Origin: Halobacteriovoraceae bacterium
GTDB taxonomy: Bacteria > Bdellovibrionota > Bacteriovoracia > Bacteriovoracales > Bacteriovoracaceae
DNA length: 64,000 nucleotides
Direction of reading: 5' to 3'
NCBI GenBank assembly: GCA_002712005.1
Contig: PASP01000016.1
Coordinates: 149,983-213,982 of the forward strand
Under the pieces are notes generated by a model that had not been told where the DNA came from, ran no database searches, and saw only the letters and a program-made list of their open reading frames with translations. How positions within the stretch are numbered: position 1 is the first letter of the stretch; each line of letters begins with the position of its first letter. Made by a program: the position numbers and the translations under genes. Below, piece after piece: positions 8,357-16,614 of the stretch.

Positions 8357-9841
8357 ATGAAAGACTTTATTGTTCTGGTAGACCAAATCAAAGACTGGCA
8401 AGTATACCATCCATCGGAGCATATTATTGCGGCAAAGAACTATCTCTTTGATACCAGATTTGGTAACGAAAATAATCGAATCACTCGTGTACTCAATCTA
8501 TGTAAGAGTTATAAGTATCTCTCTGATGGATACTACTGTTCACTACTTGCTGAAGCTAGAGGTCATCGAGTCATTCCTTCTATTAAAACTTTAAACGACT
8601 TAAGCAAGAAAAGACTCTACCTCTATGACTTAGATGATTTACAAGAGGTGGCAGAACAAGCAGCGAACAAGTTCACTCAAAATGCAAGTGGTCTCAAATC
8701 TATTGCCTTTAGAACATATTTTGGACATGCCAAAGACCCTCTCTTTAAAGGGTTATCTCGCCATATCTTTGACCAATTCCCCTGCCCAATCTTAGAGGTA
8801 CGCCTCACTCAAAAAAAGATTTGGAGAATTGAATCAGTAGTCCCTGTTCCCTTTACCGATCTCAATGAGGCGGAAGAAGAGCTCTTTGGAAAATCTCTTG
8901 AAAAGTATTCAACAAGAATTTGGAGACTTCCAGGACCAAAGAAGAATTACCAATTTGATCTAGCCATCTTAGTTAACCCAGAAGAAGAACTTCCTCCTTC
9001 AGATGAAATGGCCTTAAAAAAGTTTGAAAGAGTATGTGCAGAAGAAGGCATTTACAGTGAAAGATTGGGAAGAAAAGATATCACCAAGCTGAATGAGTTT
9101 GATGGTCTCTTTATTAGAGAAACAACAACAATTAAAAACCATACCTATGCATTTAGCCACAGAGCATTTCAAGAAGGTCTGGTCGTTATTGACGATCCCA
9201 ATAGTATTTTAAAATGTACCAACAAAGTCTTTATGTATAACTTAATGGAAAAGCACGGTATTTCTCAGCTTCCCTCTGTATTCGTATCAGATCACTCAGA
9301 AGATACCTTACAAATGTTAGAAGATAAATTTTCCTACCCTCTTGTGCTGAAAATCCCTGATGGAAGCTTTAGTATTGGGGTAAAGAAGGCGAAAGATCGG
9401 GAAGAGCTTAAACTTCTACTGGCAGACTTTTTAAAGAAGTCCGCCCTTGTTCTCATTCAAAAGTTTCTCCCAACAGACTTTGATTGGAGAATTGGAGTTC
9501 TAGAGGGCCAAGCACTCTATGCTTGTAAGTACTATATGAGTCGAGGCCACTGGCAAATTTATGATCACGGCAAGTCTGGAGATGATGTCTCTGGAGATAG
9601 TGATACTTTAGAATTAAGCGATGTTCCTAAAAATATTCTGGATACCGCGGTAAAGGTCTCCTCTCTAGTCGGGACGGGACTCTATGGCGTCGATATAAAA
9701 GTTATCGACGATATACCTATGGTAGTTGAAGTAAATGATAATCCCAGTATTGACTCCGGTGTAGAGGATCTCATCTTAGGTGATGAGCTCTACAGAAAAA
9801 TAGCGCGAGCATTCCTCAACAAACAAAAGGAAGGACGTTAA
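8357..9841 (+). CDS. RimK-like ATP-grasp amidoligase with N-terminal RLAN domain
   Basis: 494 residues. The N-terminal half is the RimK-like-associated (RLAN) domain (NRITRVLNLCKSYKYLSDGYYCSLLAEARGH, about 40-70). The C-terminal part, about 270-490, is an ATP-grasp ligase: YPLVLKIPDGSFSIGVKK nucleotide-binding loop and MVVEVNDNPSIDSGVED metal-binding end motif. Such enzymes add amino acids, often glutamate, to peptides or proteins by an ATP-driven carboxylate-amine ligation. AAGGAAG precedes the ATG. The RMD1-like gene starts 1 bp after its stop and the GNAT/C39 peptidase lies divergently, forming one functional cluster. The acceptor is unknown. Confidence 0.88.
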   Translation: MKDFIVLVDQIKDWQVYHPSEHIIAAKNYLFDTRFGNENNRITRVLNLCKSYKYLSDGYYCSLLAEARGHRVIPSIKTLNDLSKKRLYLYDLDDLQEVAEQAANKFTQNASGLKSIAFRTYFGHAKDPLFKGLSRHIFDQFPCPILEVRLTQKKIWRIESVVPVPFTDLNEAEEELFGKSLEKYSTRIWRLPGPKKNYQFDLAILVNPEEELPPSDEMALKKFERVCAEEGIYSERLGRKDITKLNEFDGLFIRETTTIKNHTYAFSHRAFQEGLVVIDDPNSILKCTNKVFMYNLMEKHGISQLPSVFVSDHSEDTLQMLEDKFSYPLVLKIPDGSFSIGVKKAKDREELKLLLADFLKKSALVLIQKFLPTDFDWRIGVLEGQALYACKYYMSRGHWQIYDHGKSGDDVSGDSDTLELSDVPKNILDTAVKVSSLVGTGLYGVDIKVIDDIPMVVEVNDNPSIDSGVEDLILGDELYRKIARAFLNKQKEGR

Positions 9842-9842
9842 T

Positions 9843-10952
9843 ATGAATGCGGGAAAATTGGTCATTTACCGAATCTATGACCTTGCCCATGAAGTCAACT
9901 TTGCTGAAGCTTCAGGAAAATTAAATAAACTTGGACCAACATCTAAGTATACGCTTAAGAGACCCTCTAAAGACTTTCTCTATGGAGATCCTCCTCTGGT
10001 CCTCAGCCAAGGAGATGTACTTTTTGAGGGAACCAAAGCTCAAATGATTACTAAAATATGGAGCTATGGAGCCGTCTCCTTTTCATTAAGTATAGACTGT
10101 GAAGCCTACAGTGAAAACGATGAAGACAGAACCAAGCTTATCCAATGGTTTAGCTTTTGGTGTGAAAGTGAGGCTATCGACCATTTCTTAAAAACGAAAA
10201 TTCAAGAGCTCTTATCTCTCTTGGGAAATAGTCTTAAGAAACCTGAAGTTTGGAATCAAGAGGAAGACTATAATATATTCTTGGCCAATCCTGATTACAA
10301 ACCAAAGGATTTTTGGGAAAAGGATAACTTTGTCTATCAATTCTTAAGTAAAGAAGAAAATATCCCTTTAAGTGAAGCGATGATCTCTCCTATCAAAGAA
10401 AGTAGTCTCTCTTATGGGCCTAACGATCTTGTTGTTATTGACTGGGATAGTGCATTTGTTCTCGCCAGAACAGACTCAGAAGATATCTGCGATGTCATCG
10501 AGTTGGCGAATGTTCAATTATTAGAGCTTCGCTATTTTGATGATCTACTCGATAAGAAACTATCTGGCCTATATCGCCAAGTTGTCGAAAAGAGACCTTC
10601 TATTTTCAATAGTACGATTGCCTTACTTGCACGAGATGCTAGTCAACTCTACTTGGAAACAAGTGAGGTCGTCGAGAGGATTGAGAACTCACTAAAAGTT
10701 GTAGGTGATATTTACTTTGCACGGCTTTACCGCTTAAGTCTTAAGAGGCTTCAAGTCCCTCAATGGCAAGCAACAGTCGATCAAAAGCTCAAAAATTTAC
10801 AAGACGTTTCTCAAATGTATATGGGTGAACTCCATACAAGACGTGGCCATTTCATGGAGATTATTATCATTGTTCTCATTGCCATTGAGGTCGTACCTTT
10901 CCTCTACCCAATTGTAATGAAATACTTAGAATTGGCCTTAAGCCATCTTTAG
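9843..10952 (+). CDS. RMD1/YagE (DUF155)-like membrane protein
   Basis: 369 residues. The middle and C-terminal parts resemble the RMD1/DUF155 family: ELANVQLLELRYFDDLLDKKL near residue 220, then SLKVVGDIYFARLYRLSLKRL and finally a hydrophobic end, TRRGHFMEIIIIVLIAIEVV, that would place one or two membrane helices at the C-terminus. The family has no firm biochemical role. It starts 1 bp after the RimK-like ligase and overlaps the sugE 3' end by 15 bp. Co-transcription with the ligase suggests it helps or localises the amidoligase system, which is inference. Confidence 0.7.
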   Translation: MNAGKLVIYRIYDLAHEVNFAEASGKLNKLGPTSKYTLKRPSKDFLYGDPPLVLSQGDVLFEGTKAQMITKIWSYGAVSFSLSIDCEAYSENDEDRTKLIQWFSFWCESEAIDHFLKTKIQELLSLLGNSLKKPEVWNQEEDYNIFLANPDYKPKDFWEKDNFVYQFLSKEENIPLSEAMISPIKESSLSYGPNDLVVIDWDSAFVLARTDSEDICDVIELANVQLLELRYFDDLLDKKLSGLYRQVVEKRPSIFNSTIALLARDASQLYLETSEVVERIENSLKVVGDIYFARLYRLSLKRLQVPQWQATVDQKLKNLQDVSQMYMGELHTRRGHFMEIIIIVLIAIEVVPFLYPIVMKYLELALSHL

Positions 10953-11261
10953 GCCAATGATAGAAACGAGAAGAAGTGTTAAGAAAAAAACTCTTGAAAG
11001 ACTTATGGGTTCATTAAAAAGAAGAATCCCTAAGATCGCTGTGCCCAAAGCTCCAATTCCGACCCAGACGCCATAGGCTGTTCCTATGGGAAGGCTTTGA
11101 CTCGCTTTGGCCAAGAGATACATGCTAAGTGAAAGTGTGAAAGCAGTGAAAAGAGATGGCCAAAGCTTGGTAAAGCCTTCGCTATATTTAAGCCCTATGG
11201 CCCAACAAATTTCAAGTAAACCAGCAAGAATTAAAGTAAACCACGCCCATTGTGCTGTCAT
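10938..11261 (-). CDS. sugE: SugE/Gdx guanidinium exporter (SMR family)
   Basis: 107 residues with four transmembrane helices, standard for small multidrug resistance proteins. LAGLLEICWAIGLKYSEGF at the start is typical of the Gdx/SugE branch, with the essential membrane glutamate (Glu17) in the first helix; GTAYGVWVGIGALG in the third helix also fits. Gdx proteins work as dual-topology dimers that exchange guanidinium for protons. A strong Shine-Dalgarno (GGAGGTA) is at 11267-11273, and a guanidine-III riboswitch lies just upstream, which settles the substrate as guanidinium rather than quaternary ammonium drugs. Confidence 0.95.
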   Translation of the reverse strand: MTAQWAWFTLILAGLLEICWAIGLKYSEGFTKLWPSLFTAFTLSLSMYLLAKASQSLPIGTAYGVWVGIGALGTAILGILLFNEPISLSRVFFLTLLLVSIIGLKMA

Positions 11262-11288
11262 AAAAATACCTCCAAATATTTGATATTA

Positions 11289-11328
11289 GAGCCGTCTTTA
11301 CTTACATGGTACGGTTCACCTCGTCATG
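11289..11328 (-). ncRNA. Guanidine-III (ykkC-III) riboswitch controlling sugE
   Basis: On the minus strand the 40-nt element reads CATG-ACGAGGTG-AACCGT-A-CCATG-TAAGTAAAG-ACGGCTC. This matches the known class III guanidine aptamer: ACGAGGUG, then a CCGUACC segment, then AAGACGGC. Helix P1 pairs CATG with CATG where the Thermobifida aptamer, as I recall it, has CCGG with CCGG, so both arms changed together. Helix P2 pairs CCGT with ACGG, flanked by one mismatch and two more pairs, giving the expected pseudoknot. It ends about 15 nt before the sugE ribosome site, so it most likely exposes that site when guanidine binds. Confidence 0.92.
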
Positions 11329-11375
11329 AGCTTTTATTTAAATACAGATTAAAGTCTTTGTCTAATTTTTCTATA

Positions 11376-11391
11376 TTGACCAGTCGGTCAA
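11376..11391. promoter_or_regulatory. TetR-type operator in front of the TetR gene
   Basis: TTGACC-AGTC-GGTCAA is a perfect 6+4+6 palindrome 19 bp before the tetR start. Nearly the same palindrome occurs between tetR and ccdA at 11996, which strongly suggests autoregulation by the TetR protein encoded between them. Confidence 0.8.
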
Positions 11392-11409
11392 ATAAGTTAA
11401 ACTTCCCCT

Positions 11410-11979
11410 ATGAGTAGAACTACGGAATTTGATAGAGAAGATATTATTGCTAAGGCCATGAACTTGTTCTGGAACAAAGGTTTTGAAGGAACATCTCTTA
11501 AAGACCTCACCCAAGAGACAGGATTACTTAAAGGTAGTCTTTATAATACTTTTAAATCAAAGGAGAATCTATTTCTTCTTTGCTTAGAAAAGTATGGCCA
11601 ACATTCTCGCTCTTTCTTCTATAATACAGGTGATCCAAACCTCTATCTTAAAAACTTCTTTAAAAGACTCGTTCATGAAGGAGTCAAAGAAGATAATACT
11701 AAAGGTTGCCTCATCATGAACTCATGTCTTGAATTGGCGACTCTAGACAATGCACCGGCCAAACGAACGAAGGCTTTATTTTCTGCTGTTGAACTCAATT
11801 TTAAAAATGTATTAGAAAAGATTGAACTCACCCACACAAGCAAGAAAAGAGATGAGCTCGCTACGATGCTAATTACGACAGCCTTTTCGATTAGAGAAAT
11901 TTCAAAATTTAAGAAGGATAAGAAATTTCTCAAACAAATTGCCAACAACACACTAAGTGAGTTTGGGTTGAAGATTTAG
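11410..11979 (+). CDS. TetR-family transcriptional regulator
   Basis: 189 residues. The N-terminal helix-turn-helix (about 8-55) is typical: IIAKAMNLFWNKGFEGTSLKDLTQETGLLKGSLYNTFKSKENLF. The C-terminal domain contains NTKGCLIMNSCLELATLD, as in the AcrR/YcdC-like group that includes regulators of the NemR type, and its cysteines (in GCLI and SCLE) could sense electrophiles or oxidants. Perfect operators flank the gene and the downstream genes encode thiol-redox proteins. It therefore probably represses itself and the ccdA-led operon until a thiol-reactive signal arrives; the signal is inference. Confidence 0.92.
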   Translation: MSRTTEFDREDIIAKAMNLFWNKGFEGTSLKDLTQETGLLKGSLYNTFKSKENLFLLCLEKYGQHSRSFFYNTGDPNLYLKNFFKRLVHEGVKEDNTKGCLIMNSCLELATLDNAPAKRTKALFSAVELNFKNVLEKIELTHTSKKRDELATMLITTAFSIREISKFKKDKKFLKQIANNTLSEFGLKI

Positions 11980-11995
11980 TTTTTTTTAATCATTA

Positions 11996-12013
11996 TTTGA
12001 CCATTTGGTCAAA
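11996..12013. promoter_or_regulatory. Second TetR-type operator, in front of ccdA
   Basis: TTTGACC-ATTT-GGTCAAA is a perfect 7+4+7 palindrome in the 51-bp gap between tetR and ccdA, sharing TTGACC-N4-GGTCAA with the site at 11376. It implies a separate regulated promoter for the redox operon. Confidence 0.8.
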
Positions 12014-12030
12014 TACACAAAAGGATGACC

Positions 12031-12759
12031 ATGTCGATAAGTCTCGTTCTCAGCTCTTTTTTAGCAGGATTTCTGACCATTTTTTCTCCCTGTATCCTAC
12101 CCATGGTTCCTTTTGTTGCCAGATCTTCATTCCAACGTTCCTATTGGGGACCTGTTTTTCTTGCTCTTGGAGTAGCCATTAGCTTTTCCATCTCAACCTA
12201 TATTATAGCAACGTCGGGACAGCTCTTAGGTTTAACTCCCGATAAACTTAAAATTCTATCGGGAGTCTTTCTATTACTTGCCTCTCTTCTTTTTCTCTTC
12301 CCTAAAGGGATTGATAAGATCTCATCTCTTCTTTCTCCAATTAATAATAAGCTTCAAAGTATTACCCAAGGAAAAATGGCCAAGAATAACTCTGTGCTTA
12401 TGGAGTTTATAAACGGCTTATTTTTAGGTCCGATCTGGGCACCTTGTAGTGGTCCAACTCTTGCGATCATTATTGGCATCATAATCAATAATCCAGAAAC
12501 AAAGTCTTCTATGATCCTTCTCAGTATATTTTCACTGGGTTCCATTCTTCCTATTCTCTTTCTTTCCTACGGAGCACAATCTCTAGTATCTAAAGTTCAA
12601 AAAAAGAGTTTAGAGAATTCAAAAAATGTAAAGATTGGACTTGGAATTTTTTGTGCGATCATGGCGATTCTTATTCTAACTGGACTTGATAAAGCCCTTG
12701 AAACTTTTCTCTTAAGCATTTTACCCGAAGCAATAACAAACCTTTCATTAACCATTTAA
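12031..12759 (+). CDS. ccdA: CcdA-type thiol-disulfide electron-transfer membrane protein
   Basis: 242 residues with about six transmembrane helices. The two redox cysteines of CcdA/DsbD-beta proteins are present in FSPCILPMVP (first helix) and WAPCSGPTLA (fourth helix). CcdA carries electrons from cytoplasmic thioredoxin across the membrane to periplasmic thiol proteins. I chose the ATG at 12031 because AAAAGGA lies 6 bp before it; an ATG at 12025 is also in frame. The next gene, 13 bp downstream, is an exported thioredoxin-peroxiredoxin fusion, a fitting electron acceptor. Confidence 0.88.
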   Translation: MSISLVLSSFLAGFLTIFSPCILPMVPFVARSSFQRSYWGPVFLALGVAISFSISTYIIATSGQLLGLTPDKLKILSGVFLLLASLLFLFPKGIDKISSLLSPINNKLQSITQGKMAKNNSVLMEFINGLFLGPIWAPCSGPTLAIIIGIIINNPETKSSMILLSIFSLGSILPILFLSYGAQSLVSKVQKKSLENSKNVKIGLGIFCAIMAILILTGLDKALETFLLSILPEAITNLSLTI

Positions 12760-12772
12760 AAAGGAATAAATG

Positions 12773-13765
12773 ATGAATAAAAAACTCTTAACGCTATTTT
12801 TATCTTTCTTTTCCCTACTCACCTATAGTGATGACACAAAGAAGATTAACGAATTCATAAAGAGCAATGACAATGTTCTTGTTCACGTCCATGCGACATG
12901 GTGTCCGTCATGTAAAGCTCAAAAGAAGATACTCGATCAAATGAATAAAGATCATTTCAAGCTCTTAGAAGTTGATTTTGATAAAGATAAGAAATTTTTA
13001 AAAGATAATAAAATTTTTCAACAATCGATGCTCATTGCCTTTAATCAAGGAAAGGAGAAGGCTCGAGTTTTTGGAATTACTAAAAAGGAGAAAATTGTGG
13101 CTTTTACTGACAAAAACTTTGAATACTCACTACAAGAAGAAATTGATAATCGTCGAAAGGCATCAAATATACCAGATGCGGCTCGTATGACCATGGAACA
13201 AGCAACTGAGAAGTTACGAAAATCAGGTATCATTGATAAAGCGACAAAGAAAGGTGATCAATATATCGACTTTACTCTCCCCAATGTTCATGGCAAAGAA
13301 GTCACTCTCTCGGAAAAATTAAAAGATGGGCCCATTGTACTTACTTTTTATCGTGGCGGATGGTGTCCTTATTGCAACCTACAATTAAAGGCCTATCAAG
13401 ATCACTTAGAACAATTTAAAGCGGCAGGTGGACAGCTGATTGCCGTTTCTCCTGAATCAATGGAATCGGCCAATACTACAGTAAAAAAACACGAACTTCA
13501 GTACGAAATCCTTACTGATAATAAGAATAAAGAAGCTCGTAAATATGGACTCGTTTTTCAACTCGAAGAAGATTTAAAAGAAGTCTATCTCAAGTTTGGA
13601 TTAGATTTGGAGAAAAACCAAGGAAACGATTCTTGGGAGCTTCCTGTTCCAGCGACCTATGTTATTTCTAAAGAGGGAAAAATTGTCTATTCTTTTCTCA
13701 ATGTAGATTATGTTCAAAGAGCAGAACCCAATGATATAATCAAAGCCCTAGAGAGTCTAAAATAA
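12773..13765 (+). CDS. Exported thioredoxin-peroxiredoxin fusion protein
   Basis: 330 residues in two redox domains. A signal peptide (about 1-20) is followed by a thioredoxin-like domain with the active site WCPSC (in HATWCPSCKAQKK, about 42-47). From about residue 155 there is an AhpC/TSA-like domain with GGWCPYCNLQL as its peroxidatic centre and LPVPATYVISKEGKIVYSF near the end. The fusion would let the thioredoxin half recycle the peroxidase half, with electrons arriving through CcdA encoded just upstream. The second ATG is preferred over 12770 because of its spacing from AAGGA. A stand-alone relative of the C-terminal domain is at 33600-34253. Confidence 0.85.
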   Translation: MNKKLLTLFLSFFSLLTYSDDTKKINEFIKSNDNVLVHVHATWCPSCKAQKKILDQMNKDHFKLLEVDFDKDKKFLKDNKIFQQSMLIAFNQGKEKARVFGITKKEKIVAFTDKNFEYSLQEEIDNRRKASNIPDAARMTMEQATEKLRKSGIIDKATKKGDQYIDFTLPNVHGKEVTLSEKLKDGPIVLTFYRGGWCPYCNLQLKAYQDHLEQFKAAGGQLIAVSPESMESANTTVKKHELQYEILTDNKNKEARKYGLVFQLEEDLKEVYLKFGLDLEKNQGNDSWELPVPATYVISKEGKIVYSFLNVDYVQRAEPNDIIKALESLK

Positions 13766-13781
13766 CAAAGGATTAATGATC

Positions 13782-14165
13782 ATGGCCAAGGTACTCATTG
13801 TTGGAGCAAGCAATCGTCCAGAACGATATAGTTATAAGGCCCTAACGATGTTGAAAGATCATGGCCATGACCTTTTTCTTCAATCCCCTAAATATACAAA
13901 TATTGAAGGTCACCTTGTTCAAAAGGAATTATCGGAAATCCAAACCTCAGTGGATGTCCTAACCCTTTACGTTAATCCGCAAATCAGTGACAAGATGAAA
14001 GATGATATCCTACGTCTTCGCCCTAAACTCGTCATATTCAATCCTGGAACAGAAAATGCTTACCTCATGGAAGCCTTGGAAAGTCAAAATATCAAAATTC
14101 TTGAGGCCTGTACCCTAGTCCTTTTATCAACAGGTCAATTCGATCAACAAATACCAGCAAGCTAA
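13782..14165 (+). CDS. CoA-binding domain protein (YccU-like)
   Basis: 127 residues, one Rossmann-type CoA-binding domain: AKVLIVGASNRPERYSYKAL at the start is the nucleotide loop, and KLVIFNPGTENAYLMEAL and KILEACTLVLLSTGQF near the end match the family. The start at 13782 is preferred to 13776 because AAAGGA is 9 bp away. The gene continues the ccdA operon (16 bp after the fusion gene) and is 6 bp before selO. Its role is not known; the company of redox genes suggests a link to CoA-thiol or acyl-CoA state. Confidence 0.85.
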   Translation: MAKVLIVGASNRPERYSYKALTMLKDHGHDLFLQSPKYTNIEGHLVQKELSEIQTSVDVLTLYVNPQISDKMKDDILRLRPKLVIFNPGTENAYLMEALESQNIKILEACTLVLLSTGQFDQQIPAS

Positions 14166-14171
14166 ATCTCT

Positions 14172-15638
14172 ATGTCTTCATTTAAAAATACTTATTCAAA
14201 ATTACCTCATTCTTTTTACGAGACATCTTCACCTGCATCATTTTCGAAGCCTGAGCTCATTATTTTTAATGAAGATCTTGCTTGCGACTTAGACTTTCAA
14301 GAGGTCTTAAATATTCCTAATGAGAGATTGGCCCAAATATTTTCAGGACAAGAAATCCTCCCCGGCAGCGAACCGCTAGCTCTAGCCTATGCGGGTTATC
14401 AATTTGGACATCCCGTTGCTGTATTGGGAGATGGTAGAGCTCATTATTTGGGTGAAATAAAACAACACGATATTCAATTAAAGGGCTCTGGCCAAACACC
14501 TTTTTCAAGGAGAGGTGATGGAAGAAGTGCTTTAGGTCCTGTTCTCAGAGAATATCTTATAAGTGAAGCCATGCACTCTCTAGGTGTACCGACGACTAGA
14601 GCTTTAGCCGCCGTAAGAACAGGTGAAGAAGTCGTACGTCAATTTGGTGCTGAACCTGGAGGGGTCTTTACTCGAGTTGCGTCTAGCCATATAAGGGTCG
14701 GAACCTTCCAATATTTTGCTTTTAAAGGAGATATCGAATCTATTAAAACTCTAGTTGACTACACACTTGAGCGCCACCCCCCTCAGATCCACAAAAAACT
14801 TGGGGCGAATCATTATAAAGAAAAGTCTCTTGCCCTTCTCAAGTCATTGGTCGAGGTCCAGTCTCAATTAGTCGCTCATTGGCAATCCATTGGCTTCATC
14901 CATGGAGTCATGAATACTGATAATTTTTCTCTGGCCGGAATTACCATTGATTATGGTCCCTGTGCTTTTATGGATGAATTTAACTTTCATCAGAAGTTCA
15001 GCTCAATCGATCATCAGGGCCGCTATAGCTTTTCTAATCAAACTCAGATAGCAAAGTGGAATATTCTTCGTTTAGCCGATTGCCTTATTCCCCTTATCAG
15101 TGAAGGCAAATATAAAGAAAAAGAAAAAGGTGAAGAAAAAGAAAGAGCGATCAACATTGTCGAACATGAACTGATGTCTCTCTTTCCTCTCTTTGAAGCC
15201 AAGAGAAATGAAAGATTCGCCCTTAAATTAGGTATTCAAAACTATCAAGCAGAAGACAGTGAACTGATCACAACTTTCCTTACTTATCTTGAAACTGAAA
15301 AGCTCGATTTCACACTCTCTTTTAGAAAGCTCCCCGAACTTTTAGAAAATTCAAAACATAGTTTTTATCCAGACACTCCACTTCTTAAAGAATTTTTAGA
15401 ACAATGGAAGAAAAGAAATCCAAATTCCTCATTAATGGAACAAATAAATCCTCTATATATTCCCCGAAATCATCTTATTCAAAAGGCGATAGACCTCTCT
15501 TATCAAGGAGATGACAGCTACTTTCACAAGCTCCATCAAATCTTTAAGAATCCTTACCAAGAAGGTCCTTACTCTGAAGAATTTTGCTCTCCTCCCACAG
15601 AAAAAGAACGTGTAGAAAAAACCTACTGCGGTACTTAA
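14172..15638 (+). CDS. selO: SelO/YdiU pseudokinase, protein adenylyltransferase (AMPylator)
   Basis: 488 residues, usual length for bacterial SelO. The ATP-binding signature KGSGQTPFSRRGDGRSALGP is near residue 97-116, and HGVMNTDNFSLAGITIDYGPCAFMD near residue 243-267 contains the conserved N and D metal ligands. The C-terminus ends TYCGT, with the conserved redox cysteine that is selenocysteine in animals. SelO transfers AMP to Ser/Thr/Tyr of redox proteins, including glutaredoxin in E. coli. Its place at the end of a TetR-controlled thiol-redox operon (6 bp after the CoA-binding gene) fits that role well. Confidence 0.93.
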   Translation: MSSFKNTYSKLPHSFYETSSPASFSKPELIIFNEDLACDLDFQEVLNIPNERLAQIFSGQEILPGSEPLALAYAGYQFGHPVAVLGDGRAHYLGEIKQHDIQLKGSGQTPFSRRGDGRSALGPVLREYLISEAMHSLGVPTTRALAAVRTGEEVVRQFGAEPGGVFTRVASSHIRVGTFQYFAFKGDIESIKTLVDYTLERHPPQIHKKLGANHYKEKSLALLKSLVEVQSQLVAHWQSIGFIHGVMNTDNFSLAGITIDYGPCAFMDEFNFHQKFSSIDHQGRYSFSNQTQIAKWNILRLADCLIPLISEGKYKEKEKGEEKERAINIVEHELMSLFPLFEAKRNERFALKLGIQNYQAEDSELITTFLTYLETEKLDFTLSFRKLPELLENSKHSFYPDTPLLKEFLEQWKKRNPNSSLMEQINPLYIPRNHLIQKAIDLSYQGDDSYFHKLHQIFKNPYQEGPYSEEFCSPPTEKERVEKTYCGT

Positions 15639-15697
15639 ATTGACGAAAGAGCCTCTCTCCTGTTAAATCTTAGTTACCTTTATCATTAGAGATTTTC

Positions 15698-16600
15698 GTG
15701 CCTAAGAGTAGAAAAAAGAAAGACCAAGACGCCATTGAATACTTAGAGCAAAATCATATCAACTGGTTCCCAGGACATATGAATAAAGCTCTTAAAGAGA
15801 TTAAGAAAAATCTTAAAATGGTTAATATTATCATTGAGGTCCGTGATGCCCGTGCTCCTATGGCATCAGGAAATAAAGGAAGCTATTCTCATACAGGAGA
15901 TAAGCCCTATATCATTGTATTTAATAAAACCAATTTAGCAGAACCTGAAACGGTTAAAAAATGGGAAAAATGGTTAACCGAGCAGAATGAATCCTTTATT
16001 TTTCTAAATGCGCTTGATAAAGCCGGTGCTAAAAAACTTGTGGATAAGGCCAAGAAAGTACTTCATGATCACCGTCTAAAATCCAATGCAAATCTCGAAC
16101 TCAACAAAAATCAGAAAATAAAAATGATGATTCTTGGCCTACCCAATACAGGGAAGTCTACCCTTATCAACAAATTGGCAAACCGAAGCGCTACTAAAGC
16201 TGCAGCAACCCCAGGACAAACAAGAAATCAGATTTGGGTTAAAGTAGGTCAAGAAATTGAACTTCTTGATACTCCGGGTGTGATGCCTCCACGAATTCCA
16301 GATCAAACCCATGGGCTATGGCTAGCCGCGATTCACGCCATTCCCGACCATATTGTAAGCCCGGAAGATTCAGCCTGCTTTCTCATTCGTCACTTAATCA
16401 AGAAGCAATCTATTGGCTTTAAAGAGCAATATAAATTTGATACTTCACCAAAAGATCTCATTGAAGCTCTTGATCACATTGGAAAAGTTAGAGGCTGTCT
16501 GCAAAAAGGAGGTCTCATTAACTACGATCAAGTCTACAATCTAGTTCTTAATGATTTCAGAAAGGGCCATCTCGGTCCAACCTCCTTTGAATCCCCTTAA
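15698..16600 (+). CDS. ylqF: YlqF/RbgA-type ribosome-assembly GTPase
   Basis: 300 residues with circularly permuted GTPase motifs in the family order: NKTN (G4, in IIVFNKTNLAEP), then GLPNTGKSTLIN (G1, Walker A), then AATPGQTR (G2) and LLDTPGVMPP (G3). The N-terminal INWFPGHMNKALKEI is the YlqF signature. Such proteins help mature the large ribosomal subunit. The start is GTG with a weak ribosome site. The G4 motif has N in place of the usual D (NKxD), which could loosen guanine specificity. It is 59 bp after selO. Confidence 0.9.
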   Translation: MPKSRKKKDQDAIEYLEQNHINWFPGHMNKALKEIKKNLKMVNIIIEVRDARAPMASGNKGSYSHTGDKPYIIVFNKTNLAEPETVKKWEKWLTEQNESFIFLNALDKAGAKKLVDKAKKVLHDHRLKSNANLELNKNQKIKMMILGLPNTGKSTLINKLANRSATKAAATPGQTRNQIWVKVGQEIELLDTPGVMPPRIPDQTHGLWLAAIHAIPDHIVSPEDSACFLIRHLIKKQSIGFKEQYKFDTSPKDLIEALDHIGKVRGCLQKGGLINYDQVYNLVLNDFRKGHLGPTSFESP

Positions 16601-16614
16601 CCCAACCCAATCCT

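Noticed and set aside
8357..9841. Ribosomal protein S6 modification enzyme RimK itself
   Set aside because: The extra N-terminal RLAN domain and the C39/GNAT partner place it in a separate RimK-like group.
11262..11409. Guanidine-I or guanidine-II riboswitch before sugE
   Set aside because: The typical class I core and the paired ACGR-loop hairpins of class II are absent, while class III matches over its whole length.
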